From contig JABANN010000051.1 of assembly GCA_013115125.1 (NCBI GenBank), forward strand, positions 1-64,000: DNA of 64,000 nt. The letters run 5' to 3'. The translations under genes and the position numbers were made by a program. This stretch comes from Perkinsus olseni (lineage: Eukaryota > Perkinsozoa > Perkinsida). Of the stretch, positions 10,189-23,100 are shown in pieces (position 1 is the stretch's first letter; each line of letters opens with the position of its first letter). Below the pieces are notes generated by a model. That model was not told where the DNA came from and did no database searches. It saw nothing but the letters and a program-made list of their open reading frames with translations.

Positions 10189-10923
10189 ATTTGATGGACC
10201 ACCTCCCCGAAAATTCTACGATCGATTTAGTATCTCGCAGCCTGATTCGGATATTCAAGAACTCCTTTTTCCTCGTCGATCCCAGAGTGCCCTTCTTCGC
10301 AAGGCTACACTTTTACGCCCGGCTGAAGCCCTAATGCGGGCCCGACGAACATTCTGTTCTCGTTAACTTGTCTGGAAGGAGCTTAACAGTAGAGCTGTAG
10401 CGTTCATTGAGCTTTTCTGGAGGCAAAATCTGTCTCCCATTTCTATTTTTCCGGTCGTTATCGTCCTGAAGGGAATCCACTGGCATCTTGGTTCAGGTCT
10501 GGACGTGCCGGGGCCGGTAAGAAGCGATCCAAAATTCAATTATCTTCTAATGGACTGCCGACGTCCCGAGATCGACACTCCGGAATCAATCTCGGAGATG
10601 GAAAATGCGAAGCCTTGGGGCAGAGAGTGGCAGTTTGGTGAAGGCACTCTGCCTTGGTTGGACTAGTGTAGCAGCCCGTCCCTTGTTTAATAAATTGACT
10701 GTCGTCCCTCAAGGGCCGACATTGCTGTTCAGTAATCGTTTGACTTTGGTCTTTTCTTCGAATCATTCTTACTACGGTATTACATAAGCTTACCGTGTAT
10801 CATTCTGCACAGTAACAAGCACCCATCACAAGCTTGGGAACGTACGAAGCGTTACTGCGTTGGATCCTCGTCGTTGGGGTTTAGCGGTTGACGGTAATTT
10901 CAGTTTTCTCGAGGCTTCCTCGC
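10189..10923. other. Intergenic stretch between glycosyltransferase and pyridoxal kinase
   Basis: Only short shadow frames on both strands; no domain, signal peptide or splice pattern supports a gene. Part may be 3' untranslated or a last exon of the glycosyltransferase. Confidence 0.35.
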
Positions 10924-12813
10924 ATGACGTCCTCATCCAATGCCGACGACGAGCCCGGTCGTGTACTGGCTATCCAGTCTCATGTGGTCCATGGTTATGT
11001 TGGCAACCGAGCCTGTGTGTTCCCGTTGCAGCTACTGGGCTTTGAGGTGGACTTTGTGAACTCGGTACAGGTAGGGAGTATCGAATTTCTGAGGGCTCAA
11101 GTTCATGCGCTGTCACTTTAGTTGTCCAATCATACGGGTTACCGCACTTACAAGGGTCAAGTCCTTGATGGGACGGACCTCAAGTGCCTGGTGGACGGCC
11201 TTGAAGAGAATTCCCTGCTATCGCAGTATACTCATATGATAACAGGGTAATACCGGAACGAGTCTGACCTAAGCTGGAGAGACCTGGGTCCTCGCCGGCG
11301 CCCAAGTGCGAAAAATGTGCGAAAATTTTTCTCGTTAAGAATTTCGTCCGGGACACTTTTGAATAATTTATCGGTGTTAGAGGAGTCATCATGCAAAGTT
11401 CCAGGTCAATGTGTGGCCTAGGTAAGAAATTCTGCTGGTGACACGAAAACCTCTCTTCAAATTGCGCTTATTGTGTCTAGTGATTCTAGCGTTGAGAAAG
11501 AGAGCACGCTGTCACCAGTCTCAGAGATTCAGACTTTTCGATTTGGTCTCGAATTTCCTCGGTGGGCTAAATCGCGGAATCCGGGACGAGAAGGGCGTCA
11601 TTCGTAGTCTTTCATCGGAAGAATTACTTCGCGCTACAATAATCGATTCAGCATGGTTAACTGGTTTGCAGCCGTGTTATTATGACCGTTGCTGTTACAG
11701 GTACATCGGGTCCGCATCTTTCCTCGCAGAGGTGGAAAGTGTGGTCCACAGGGTTCGCGCACTCTGTCGCCATTTACTTTATGTTTGTGACCCAGTTTTG
11801 GGAGACTATGACCAGGGAATGTAAGTTCCTCTGCGGCCATCTCGAAGATCTGTACTCGTTCTTTGCCTTCGCCCTTATTGTGAGGATCTCATCTGTAAGT
11901 TTAGATGTTTTTGGCGTAGGTATGTCCCGGAAAGTCTCATCCCAGAGTACCGCGCCCGCATCCTTCCACTGGCGTCAGTGATAACGCCCAACCAGTTTGA
12001 GGTTGAGAAGCTCACGGGCAGGTCTGCCATCAAGGGTGAGAAGGTGTCGAGGCTGAGTAGGATTGGGTGGATGTGTGGTATCTAATAGATGACACGGAGC
12101 TCTTCACCGCTGTTGATGAGCTTCACCGGATGGGCCCTGGTCTCATTTTCGTGACCAGCACCAATCTACCGCAGCAGGTGGGTTCGGATAGAGGATCTTG
12201 AGTTCTCGAGGAGCACCTCTCTTGGGAGTGTTGGTGGATCTTCTGCCGTCGTCATGAGCCAGGATTTCGTCTGCTGTTTATGTTCAGTCGGCGGACAAGG
12301 TGGTTATGCTAGCATCGGAGGTTGACAAGGAGAGTGGGCGAAGGACTAGGTACCGGATGGAGGTGCCTTTCATTGAGGGCAACTACACCGGCACAGGAGA
12401 TCTCACCACTGCATTGCTGATGGCGTAAGATCGTCATGGTGCCCGACTCGAAGCCGCGCTATGATACTCGCTTTGCAGATTTTACACCCAGTTTGGGGTT
12501 AAGGCGGCGATGAGCAGGACAGGGAGTGTGCTACAGAGTGTCATCAACCGGACTAGGGAATACCATGACACCAAGTGAGCGTAGTCTGTACAGGGCCTTC
12601 AAGGGGGGTGTGAGACTGTCTTAATCCGTGACCCTTCACTATAATGGCCGAAGACCTCAGAGCGGCAAGTGTTCTTCCGCGTATGGTATTCGGTTCTTGC
12701 TTGTCAGCGTTGGTATCTCGGGCAACCCTACAGAGCTGCGACTGCTACAGTCCAAGCGGGACATCGAGGATCCGAAGACGCAGTATGACGTTACCACCTG
12801 GGTCGAGGAATAA
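10924..12813 (+). CDS. PDXK: Pyridoxal kinase
   Basis: Phosphorylates pyridoxal, pyridoxine and pyridoxamine with ATP to make PLP precursors in the cytosol. Exons read in order: [20 protein letters not shown], the substrate-binding start; [67 protein letters not shown] then [23 protein letters not shown]; and the catalytic [15 protein letters not shown] with its GTGD aspartate. The last exon ends [20 protein letters not shown] before TAA at 12811. Introns: a 51-nt one after VNSVQ, a long one of about 450 nt ending near 11700, one of roughly 100 nt after DYDQG, then 53 nt and others. Start at 10924 fits the family length; an in-frame ATG at 10888 would add 12 residues. No frame break or missing key residue seen. 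Confidence 0.95.
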
Positions 12814-12972
12814 TGAAAATGACAGAGAAAGTGCTCCTCCTCACTTATCGTGTTGTCCTCCTTATCCTCATTCTTTTGCCTTTACGCCTCTGTTCACCAC
12901 TGTCCACTAGCATCTGCTCGGAAGTCTTGTGTTCGAGTCATCAAATACGGTGGGCTGTTGTTAGAGCTCGCT

Positions 12973-15900
12973 TGTCATGGACAATCGTCCAGGAGGTCCT
13001 TCCAAGAACGACTCGCGGCGGACCAGTCGCCATCGCAGTCGGCGAGAGGCAGAGACTGGCCCTTATAGTTTTTACGATGAGTAGCGTTTTCCCTGCTCAG
13101 AAAATTTCCTACACGTTTCTGCGTTAGATATAGCGGTAGTCGCAGCAGCAGTGGCCAGCGACAGCGGCGGCATTCGAGGTCCGAAAGGAGCCGAAGCCGA
13201 GAGCCTCGGAGTTGGTATGATGCCCGGGATGAAGATCTTTGCAAGAGGTGCTCTGTGGCCATCTCATTGGGCGTCTGGTGCGGATTCGCCTCTGTAGGTC
13301 TCGGTCAAGAGAACGTCCGGTAGCGAAGTTGACCAAAAGGCCAGATGCTGCGACCAGGAGGACGGAGAGCCGGTAGGACCTGGCCAGCCTCGGGGCGTGG
13401 GGTACTTGTGGACGCAGGGACGGTGGCGATCGTGAGGGGCCCCGGCCCATACTGCGGCCGGCTAAGAGGGAACGGAGGAGGTCAGATGACGGGTAAGAGA
13501 GGGGAGTTATCCGCTTTATGATACGAACTACACGAGAGGTAGATAATGGATTCCTGTGCGCCTGCTGATAGTCTTGGAACTCTTGTGCCTCTGTCTCTGC
13601 ATCCTCTTGGTAATGGTGATGACGTGAGGGGTTGAAACTTGTGGGCTCTGCTGAGGGAGTGCTGGCCCGGCTACCAAGAAAAGGCCCCTGTCACAACTCT
13701 GATTCCTACACGTGTCGTGCAGCACGGCTCGAGGAGGGCGACCGAAGCTTCGGAACTTGCTATGAGCGTCTTTTGTCTCACCTCTTCGCTCAATACGCTG
13801 CCACCTGGAATCTCGGAGTTTTCTTGTATACGTCAGCAGCAGCAGCAGCAGGAATGTTACACGCAGCTCGGGCGGGTGGTTTTGGGGCAGGGGTTACACG
13901 ACACGATCGTCATCTACCAGGACTTGATCTCTCTTCAGACGAGACAGTCAGCGCGACAGATCGTCTCCGAGGCAGCAGGTGGTCCTTCGGCCGAAGTTTC
14001 GAGCTGATAAAGATGATACTGACACCAGAGGTCCTAGGAAGTACTAGACACCACTTGTGGCGTCTCTCATCCGTTCCAGTAGGCGCTACGCCCCTGAGGA
14101 TTTCTCGCCAGCAGCAGCAGCAGCAGCAGCAGGCCCTCCCCGGTCCAGGCCATGGGAGCATGAGGCTAGATATCGTGACACAAGATATGCCCATCAAGAT
14201 CAGCAGCAGCAGCCGCAGCAGTACATCATACTGAAGAACGTGCCGCCAGGTCGCTACTAGCGACTCGCTAGTGGCCACCTTTTACCCTATGGCTGGCGAC
14301 CCAGCGAAACTGCCATATGGTCGAGGCGTCGACAATCCCCGAGCGATCGCCTATTGTCATTTAGGCACAAACGAGGCCTCTATTAGATCGCGCTTCCGCT
14401 CCCTTGGACAACGGCCGGTAGGAAACGGTTTTCCAAGTAATGTGGGCGACGTGAAGTTTTGGCAGATCAGTGTTGATCACCTCCCTGGCAAGGGTGTGTC
14501 TTTTGTGTACTTCCGTGACGAGAGGCAGTGCGAGAGTGCCTTGGCGGCGTTCCAGTCCAGCGGTAGCAAGATGAGGGAGAACGACGATGTGCAGGTGCCG
14601 GCGGACGGGGGACAGGGAATTTGTGTGAAGCCTGGGTCAACTTTAGATATCTGCTATGCTCGTACCGACTGCGCAGAACCCACCCCGGGCGCGAGAGCTG
14701 GCCTGTCAGATCGAGAGGTGGGCTGGTGTTATGTCCGGATTCGGGTTGAGGCGATTTGGCAGATCCCAGCGTGACAGTGTGCTTCGAGCAGCCGTCGAAG
14801 AGCATGACTACGAGGAGACCCGGCGGCGAACTCGGAATCTCGCGATGGGGGTGAACGGGCGCGCTGTTGCCTGACCGGTGTTGTGATTGCTGGTGTTAGG
14901 GTATCAACTCGGACATGTGGCACTCCTACCTAGGGGACAGCGGCGAGGTTGCTGAGCGAACGGAGGAGGGATGGGAGGGGGGTTCCAAGCCACGAGAAGG
15001 TCGGCGGACGGTAGTCGCAAAGTGATCAACAGGCTGCGGCAGGTGACACTTTGCCCTTTTGCAAATGCATGGTTTATGATGATGTTGCGGAGCACTACTA
15101 CGACGAAGAGAAGAACTGGGCGTACAACCCAAGGACAGGCTTTTGGTGAGAAGGGGGAGGCGGCGGTTGCAGAGTCTTTCTCGCTGGTACCATCCGTGCC
15201 CTAGGTACCATCGCGATGGTATTTATTATACCTACTACGAGCCCCTTGGTGTACTAGTCGGGTACGCTGAGGATTCTCCCGTAAGAGCACTACCTGGCGG
15301 AGCCGAGCTGACGGACGAGCAACAGGCTAGGGTTAGAAGGGAGGTATCTTGCAGTGCGCGGTTGCTCCCACGCAGTCATGCATGCTGGCAGATGAATCGG
15401 ATGGCGGCCAAGGTGCCCTCGCAAGGAGCGCCATCACTTTCGGTGCCTAGCGAGCCTCGCGATGGTTCTCAGGAAGGCGACGGCGCGAGTGAGAAGCAGA
15501 GGAGGGAGTCCAGCAAGCGAAGGGTTCGTCGTTTCATGCGAGTTGTACCCACTTATGCCGAACATGTACTCCAGGTACAGTCCGATGGTGCATCGGACGG
15601 ACAACAACCTCAGGGACCGGGCCTTCTGGTAAGTGAGGTACAGCGACTTGATCGACCCGAGAGCAGGGCAGTCGTCTCCTACCCGCTTGGGTTATGCGGT
15701 GTTGGTCAGGTTCGTGGGGGTCAGAAGGGCCAGAGGACGAAAGAGGCGGAGCGAAGCTCTCTGGGGACCTCGAAGTTGGCTTCCATTCACTTCAACCCCA
15801 ACCAGTTCGGCACTATGTCGGTGCCAGCAGCGCAAGAGCAGAACGCCCGAATGGAGCCCCGAGCTATCGCCCTCGATACCGCCCCCGCGCCATTGGCCAG

Positions 15901-16268
15901 CGAACCGGTGATCCTCAGCAAGCAGCCTCTTGGCGATTCGAAATTGTTACGCAGGACGGCGAGCTTGGAGGAGGATGGCGGAGCGGTGAGCTGCCCAGGC
16001 TGCTGCTGTGTCTTGCGTGGCTTGGTTGACGTATCATCGAGCGCTGATGCTAGGCAATTGTTTCGAGTGTCTTATCGGAGTCGTCTTGCTGCACTTCGCG
16101 TCCCCAATTTCGCCGTTTCAGGTTTGCCTTCTGTGCCAGCGACGATTCAACTCCGTCGAGCTCTTCCTGCGGCATGAGAAGCTGTCGAAACTGCACAAGG
16201 CCAACTTAGAGAGAAAGAAGAAGTCGGACGATGACGATACGCCCCCTTGGCGGAGGGCTCGAAAATAA
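12973..16268 (+). CDS. RBM5/RBM10-like RNA-binding splicing factor (RRM, OCRE, C2H2)
   Basis: Nuclear protein expected to join early spliceosomal complexes and influence splice-site choice. The start at 12973 gives an Arg/Ser-rich N-terminus (MDNRPGGPSKNDSRRTSRHR) followed by RS-type exons near 13135-13230. Next come a seven-Ala stretch and a Gln-rich stretch (about 14105-14225, encoded by CAG/GCA repeats). An RRM follows with YIILKNVPPG and the RNP1-like strand KGVSFVYF (about 14490). An OCRE aromatic motif reads VYDDVAEHYYDEEKNWAYNP, continuing across an intron into YHRDGIYYTYYEP (15070-15240). The C2H2 finger VCLLCQRRFNSVELFLRHEK, followed by LHKANLERKK, is the RBM5/RBM10 type; the stop follows at 16268. 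The usual C-terminal G-patch is not visible. Between NVPPG and ATSDSLVATF (about 14250) the frame slips by one base, or a 55-nt intron is used. Confidence 0.8.
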
Positions 16269-17387
16269 GCAATCTTTTGCCCGGTGCTATTAACGTTACT
16301 ATTGTCCCTTCATTCTGAACATATTTCTGTTGAAACGAAAGTTTTGGTATTATTAATCAGCAGTGGACAGAGTTCGCTCGGAGATGAGGTTACGTATCCA
16401 AGGTCGAAGCTAGGTGTTCGCGGAGAAGTTGATTTTGTGAGCCATGTTGCCCATACAACTGCTACTATTCCGCGATACGGGCCAGGACGATTTGGCCTTG
16501 GGCAAAGTACTCGGAGCCTTAGTCAACCTCTTCACAACACTACATGGACGAATGCACGAGGTGAGGAGCAACTGAAGGCTTCGGACGGGAAAGTCTTTGG
16601 CGTGGGAATATAGTTTGCGGGAGCTGGTCTAGACTGCCGGTAGACTCTCGCGGAAGATTCGCGCCCGCCTCTCTCAGTGTGGGGACCTGTTGAAATCGGT
16701 GTTAGCCGGGCTTAGGGTATCCGACAGGTCCTCCTCCGGTGTCCACGGCTCTACTCGCTCCTGTCTATGCTCTGCTCACTGGCCGTACGGATTCTGAGGA
16801 GTTGCTTAGCGTTGGTGCGTCGGAGGAAAATCTGTAGGACTCCACCTCTCACTATCATGGTCTTGCTGACGCAAGCGTGCAACCAATGTCAACCTCCTTG
16901 CGTTCCTTCCTGTGCTTTAGCGCCTTCGCCTCCGCAGCCAGGATCTAGCGAGCCTACTGATGATGATGATGATACGGCTCGCGGCAGGCCTGAGATGGGC
17001 GGGGAGGGGCTGCGTGGAAGGAGCCGAAACAAAGAAGGCAGCTCGGAGGTGGGGGGGGGGGCAGCGGGCGTGGAAATTGATTTTGCGGGATCCCGTTCTC
17101 TAAGGATTCCGTCTCAGGAGCATCGAGCAGCCCTCCGCTCAGCGATAGGGCATCGGTCCAGCAGCCCCTCTTCTCCAACATCAGTCACCAGTGTTGGGGA
17201 AGGTGACTCCGGTACTGCTACGATTCACGGAACTGTAGACGACACCCCGACCCGTGGGGTGCTGAAGAGGTAGGAAGCCCTGCTATCACGCTATGACCAT
17301 CGCTTCGATCCTAGGCCTCTGAGCTCGCTTGCCTTCGGCGTACGAATGAAACGGTGATGAATTGACTCGCATGCCGTCCCTCCTCAG
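16269..17387. other. Unassigned stretch, possible plus-strand exons
   Basis: Plus-strand open segments look partly protein-like: TALLAPVYALLTGRTDSEEL near 16752, and an acidic Gly/Ser-rich frame 16918-17271 with five Asp in a row and ending TPTRGVLKR before a GTAGG donor. They may be 5' exons of the zinc-motif gene that follows. A run of G at about 17049-17060 makes the frame there sensitive to sequencing indels. No family recognised. Confidence 0.3.
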
Positions 17388-17758
17388 ATGTTCTCATCTC
17401 TCGTTTCGCGATGACAGGAGATGTCACCTCCCCGCACTAGCAACCTCCGAGTTCTGTGAACTGCATCACAGCGACCCTTGCTCTAGTGGGTTCCACTGGC
17501 GACTCGTCGTGGCGCTGCAGAGACGCTCCTGCCAGGTGATAGGCGGCGGTGCCCGGTCTGCGAGGTCCGCCTGCCACCCGACGCTGAAGCCGAGCATCAT
17601 TGTGTAGGCCGGCGCTCTGAGGTGGAATATTGACCAACTTTGCTCAGCGAGGCCCCGACTACGGTGAAGAGCTGGTGGGGAAGGGGTATTACTCACGGGA
17701 CTGTAACAGCGGCCCTATGCTGTGTGTGGCGGACGCGGGAGAGAGATGTAGGTCGCAG
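17388..17758 (+). CDS. Exons with Cys/His zinc-binding motifs
   Basis: Two adjoining plus-strand segments carry metal-ligand patterns. The first, after a CCTCAG acceptor at 17387, reads CSHLSFRDDRRCHLPALA and then SEFCELHH, i.e. C-x(8+)-C-x(n)-FC-x2-H, the spacing of the small C3Hc3H-type zinc motif found in KANSL2/INO80D-like nuclear proteins. The second reads RRCPVCEVRLPPDAEAEHHC, a CxxC...HxC pattern. A 44-nt intron (GTAGGC...CTCAG) after HHC keeps phase into GPDYGEELVGKGYYSRDCN. Neither end of the gene could be fixed. A chromatin role would be inference from the motif only. Confidence 0.4.
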
Positions 17759-17969
17759 TGGGTATCTTATACCCCTCTATCGTGCATGCATTCAACTTGC
17801 GGGATCGTCCGTCGTTGCGAGAGAAGACGTGTTTCCGGATGCGTCTACGTTCGGCGCGGTATATTATTTGCAACCACTTCGAGTTGTCCTCGGGCTAAGC
17901 TTCGGCACGAGAGGTCAGAAGAAACCCCGGTGGCGTTTCTTCTGACCCTACTAACTTAGTAGCTTACTC

Positions 17970-19260
17970 GTTGCAGGCGAGTTCCGAGATAGTGACTGGC
18001 AGGCGAGAGTCTTACGGCAGAGTCGAAGCTGCAACGAGAGAAACGTGTACGTTTTCGTAACTACTTGCTCTTCGCCACCTTCACTGTCCTCTCCGTGTTG
18101 ACCGTCTACTGGCGTCGTCTCGATGCGCAGGTACCAGCTCGAGGTGAGGTGCCCCGATACTATCTTTTCGCCTCCAGTCAGGCGTCACCGCGCCCGCGTT
18201 GAAGCCGTGGCCTCGAGGGTCGCCGCCATCCTTGCGGCGGCAACTCGTGATGGTGTTACCGACTTGGTAAAGGATAGGCCGGGAGTTGTGACAAAGTTCA
18301 GTTCTGCACAGGTCCTCGTAGAGTATCAGTGTGAAGGTGCTGGCCTCAGCTCCGCTATCGCAGAGCGGATCACAACATCACTCGCGCTCTCCTCAGACTT
18401 AAAAGGTGAGCCAAGCACCCAGGGGCTGCTGTTCACAGTGCCTCGGTCTCCCGAGCTCGTCCTGCTCAGTTACGTTCCTCTTGGTCGCGAATCGCTCGGA
18501 AGGGCTTCCTTCTGGCGAAGTATGCGAAGCGATTGAGAGTCTCCGCTGCGGTTTCACGGTGGCGGGCGTAGTAGTCGATTTGAAAGACTTGTGCTTCAAC
18601 GGTCTCCTTCAAGAGTTTGTGAGAGGCGCGAACAAGCCTTGCATTATTGTTTATTCAATTCATTTGTGTGGAGCCGATGCTGACCTGGCCGTTAGAAGTG
18701 AGCCTCGATGTTTTCCTGCTTCATCCCCTCGGCTCGGTGTGCTCGAGGACCCTCCAAGAGGAAAAGCTGCCGCAGTTGTACGCCTTCTCAGGTTTGTCCC
18801 GGTCGCAGGGCTGCACTGAGGAGCGCTGTGCTTCTCTCGTGACTACCTCTTGCTGCCATGACCTCTGTCAGTGGAGTCACTTCGTGGGCCGAGCTCCCTG
18901 GATACGCCAACTCGGTCTCAGCCACTCAGACTTCCTCGGCTGTGTAGGTCTCAGAAGATTGTTTCTTTTCAATGCTCGCTCCATCACCGCCAAACTCTCT
19001 TAACGTGTTGCCTTCGTTTCTCAGGTTGAGGCATCGGCGTGGGAGACTTCGAAAGACACGCCTGACGAGCGGGCAGCTGTTGGTCGGGCCGCTTCTCGGC
19101 TGATTGATGCTGCTCGAATAATCGCTGTTAAGGAGTCTGATGACTTCTCCTTGTGGACCGACGTGAAGCTACACGAACTCCGCTGCGGTGCGGAAGCAGA
19201 CGGCGACCTCCTTCTCGAGTTCGTCACCGATTTTACCGAAGAGCCCCATGATTGTTCATG
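17970..19260 (+). CDS. Unidentified protein with one membrane segment
   Basis: Plus-strand exons of coding character that I cannot assign. A basic stretch followed by a hydrophobic helix (KLQREKRVRFRNYLLFATFT then VLSVLTVYW) lies near 18040-18115. Downstream are alpha-helical segments: ARVEAVASRVAAILAAATRD near 18205, SGEVCEAIESLRCGFTVAGV near 18510, and an acidic end RRLIDAARI-like region near 19090 with KESDDFSLWTDVKLHEL, closing with EFVTDFTEEP and TGA at about 19258. The helix plus juxtaposed Arg/Lys suggests a tail- or signal-anchored membrane protein. Whether these exons and the zinc-motif exons upstream belong to one gene is not clear. Confidence 0.35.
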
Positions 19261-19497
19261 AAGAGTATTATTATATTTGCCCTACTATAATTCAACACTA
19301 CTGAGTCCCTCTGTCTGCAGCCAGCCTGATGATGCAGCGAGGAGATAGGGTTTGCACCTCATTGTGTTTGGTTCGTCTTTGAGTCTTCCTACTACTTGCT
19401 CCGATTTCTCTCAGTATATTTTCAGCCCTAATGGTAAGACTCCCCTTCCAGCTCCCTCTAGTGACAGCCTCCCTAGGCGCTAACATGCTCATGTTGT

Positions 19498-19748
19498 AGG
19501 TTGCTACGCCCTCAGAACATGACCCTCTTGTTGCTGAGGTTTATGACCAAATCAAAGATATGACGGTCAAGGAAGCCATCCTGTTTGTCAAGAAACTCCA
19601 GGTCGGCTCTTAGCATTCGGAGGATTGATTCTCAATACTTTCCTATAGGTTGAGCGCATTCGAGAGGCGCATACGAAGCTTGTGGAGGAGATAGGGCCGA
19701 TGGTCAACGACAAGGTGGAGCGCACGAAGGCCGGCGTACGGGATTAAA
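19498..19748 (+). CDS. Short helical exons, unidentified
   Basis: After a GTTGTAG acceptor at about 19499 the plus strand reads VATPSEHDPLVAEVYDQIKD and MTVKEAILFVKKLQ. A short GTCGGC...CTATAG intron follows and the frame resumes as VERIREAHTKLVEEIGPMV, then DKVERTKAG, before a stop near 19748. The heptad-like pattern suggests an amphipathic helix. It could be the 3' end of the preceding gene or a small separate one; no family recognised. Confidence 0.3.
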
Positions 19749-20174
19749 GATTTGAATTGTTCGGTCCGAGGCCTTGTTAGGTTGGCAAGAGGTAGATGGC
19801 TGGCGGTTATGAAGCGTTTGTATACAATTCACACGATGCTGCACGATAACAAAAGTTTGGTCATCTGTTACGCTTCAGTTGAGTTGGAGTGAACGTACGC
19901 GAAGCTGAAGTCACTAGGCACGATCCGACCGTTTGAGTATACCAATTGACGTACGAGCTGTTGCGATTATCAACTCGCCATGAGAATCACCAGTAGTCTC
20001 ATTGTAAACGCAATTATATTTGTAGTATTATTCTTCTCAATCGGGGAAAACAAAGTTGTTGCGTTGTTTCTAGTGGGAACGAGGGAGAGAGTATCTCCCT
20101 TCTGCTTCCCGACCATACGAACACAACGCTGTGTACTGAGCCGGAGTGAAACCCCGAGTGTTGATCATGGAACA

Positions 20175-23100
20175 CTAAGTGCGCGAATCTCTGGCTCGTG
20201 CAATTTGTTCATTCAGCGCTTGAATGGTAGCATCCTTAGCTGCGTAAACACCAGTATCCAAAAGGCTCTGCTTCTGAGCCTCTAGCCGCCGTATCCGCTC
20301 TGATTCGTCCCCTGGAGAGGAGCCCTCGCTGTCAGACTCCGACTCGCTGCCTGATTCTTCCCCAACCTGTCGAGAACGACACGACTCCGTTACTCCAGAA
20401 TCACACCCGCACAATATGTATCGAATATTATTGAATAGAATTCATTCCACTGGCTGCGAGTAGGACATGCTGAGTTTATACTCCAGTGAAATGAAACTTC
20501 TGTCCACTATAAACAATGCGACCCTTCGGTGTGGGGCACAGCCAAAAAAAATCAGAATTTCTGTGAACCACTATCGTCAGGCTACCCCAACATTTTGTTT
20601 GTCGAGTTGGTTGCATAATTGTCGAACTGCCGCCCTGAAATGGTCGCGCGACTTGGCCAAGAGGAGCTCCCGATGTGCAGCTTGCTCCAATTGATGCTTG
20701 AGAACTTTCACATCAGCTTGGAGTTGCACCATGTTGGACGACCGGAGTGTAGAGTGGGCCTGTTAGAGGGCGTGGAAGACCAACAGCCGGCTGGACAGGC
20801 TACCTTGTTGGCGCTTTCCTCCGCATCTTTCACCTTCTGCTGGAGTTCCTTGATGCGCTCTTCCGCCTCGCTGGCCCGTTTGTAGGCAATCTTCGTCTTT
20901 TCTGCTTGCAAACGCAATGCATGCTCGTGGTCGGTCACCAGTCGTTTTTGCGCAACTGAGATGTTAATAATGAGTTTTCGGAACCACTCCTCCCCACTAA
21001 CACATGAAGACACCGACAACAGGTCTATCGTGAAACGATCGGCGGTATCGTTCACCGACAGGAGGACCGATTGGTGCGGTAGAGGTTCGTATAGTTCCTC
21101 AGCACGCCAGTATCATGACTATTAAATACTCGTCGCCTCTTGAGCAACAAGCGAACGCTTGGACGGATTGACCGAAAGTCGGTTCGGTTGTACATGCGTG
21201 TTCCTCATCACGGCGCCGCAGAGTCGTGGCCACCCCCTCCTTCTCCTTGGCAATACTATCTTCAGCAGCCAAAACCCGTACCTGAGGATGGGGATGCCCA
21301 TACCTTATCGTTTTACGGCATTCCAGACGGCGTCCGATCCCCGTCGGGGCTCTCACTTCTCGCTGCTCCAACTCGGTAGCCTTCTTCTTCAATCTGGTCT
21401 CCAGCGCGGCCAGCGACTTCATCTTTTCGGCAAACCCGCGCTGTCGTGTAACCTCCTTTGCTGTGTACCTTTCAGAGTGTAAAGGCTTGCCAGGGAGCAA
21501 AGAGGTTCACGCCCACTCAGCGTTCAGGGTTTTCATCCTCGCTGCCTCTTGCTCTCTCAGCCACACTCGGAACTTCGCCTCCTCATTTTTCTTCCACGTC
21601 TCAAGCTCTACGGCGCAGATGTACTCCGGTCGGAGATTGCCCGTCGAATCAGTAGAGAGCGTCGAGTGCTGCTGATGGCGACTGATGTCAGAAGGCTCGA
21701 TCATGGAAAGATCGGTAACTGATCAAGACGAAGCTGCGACCATGAGAACGGTCTGACGACCCCCTCACTGTTGTCCATTGCTGTGGCATAGGGTGCCACA
21801 CGAGGCGCCTTGTCCCCACCCAGGTCCTCCAGATAGAGCAGAGCTTGTATTCTACCGCACTGCCTTGCAGGACCCGTCACTGACTGCTTGCTGGGGCTTG
21901 CAAGGAGCGGTAGGTCCATTGAGAGACAACGACAGCCGCCTTCATCGCTCAGCGGGGCATCAAGTACCTGTACACTACAGTGAATGGCGCCTTCCCAGCT
22001 GCCTGATGGCCCACCTCTTCGAGATGAATGCTAGTCGTTGCAATGACCTCATCACTGCGGAACTTGTCCTTGTGGCAGATCTCGATGCAGATGACCGCTC
22101 CTTGAAGCATGCCCTCTCTCAACCTGTCCACGCTGAGAGCAGGGAGGGTATAGGCTCGGAAGGCGTTGGGCAGATGCGTGTTGGTGTTCCGTCGGCACAT
22201 GACCGCTGGGTGGGTAGTGAAGACGCACAGGCTCGGGTTGAAGAGGCTGGTCAATGGCGGCGGGAGATGGTATCGGGCGAAGGCCATGGCCGCTTGAGTG
22301 GAGAGCGTCAGTGCCTTGAGCTCGATTGAAAGCCTCCAGGTGTGAGGCTCGCTGAGGTCAGGGACCCCAGAGGGTCCGTCTGGCTGTACTGTGTGGGTCA
22401 TTGTCGCTCACGATTGACAACGAGAAACTATCAGAAAGCTCGACTCCAGCCCGATGAGCCGAGAGTCGAGACCCAACCTGCCGCGTATTTGCAACACCAG
22501 GAGCCAGCGTTAGGGAAACACTTCTAATTAACATGAGCGCCCCTAGGGGGCCAAACGCCTTGTCGGTACTAAGCAGCGGGCTAAGGGATGTGATAGTCAT
22601 CCAAGCTCTCCATTGGCCTTCTCGTGAAAAACGGTCGTCTTGGTCGGGCCGTAGCTGGGGCTGATGCGCAACTTATGACGCTTGCCGCCTCCAAGAATGA
22701 TGCCGACGATCGTGATAGTCGAGAATGCTGAAAAAAGCGGCAGACTGAATCACGGTTCTTGAAGACCAATCAAGCGACACACAGGATGCGGGGAGGATCT
22801 CGAGGGTGTGAGTCTATGATGCGGTCGAGAGGCCTACACGCTCCGAAAGGTTCTTGTGCGGCCGCGCAGGGTTGAAGATCGGGAGCACGCCACTAGCGAA
22901 CATGGCTGCCCCTTGCCGTGAAGCAGCCGCCTGCCGGGCGTTCTCTTCTATGCGCTTCACCAGATCCACGCTCTCCGACGGGCCCTGGCGAGTCCCGATG
23001 TTTGTGTCGATTGACAAGGCGTAGGTGTCATCCGCAGCCCCAGCCACCCTCGGGTCCGGGGACTTTGGTGTCACTATGTCCGAATCTGAAACAAGCATCG

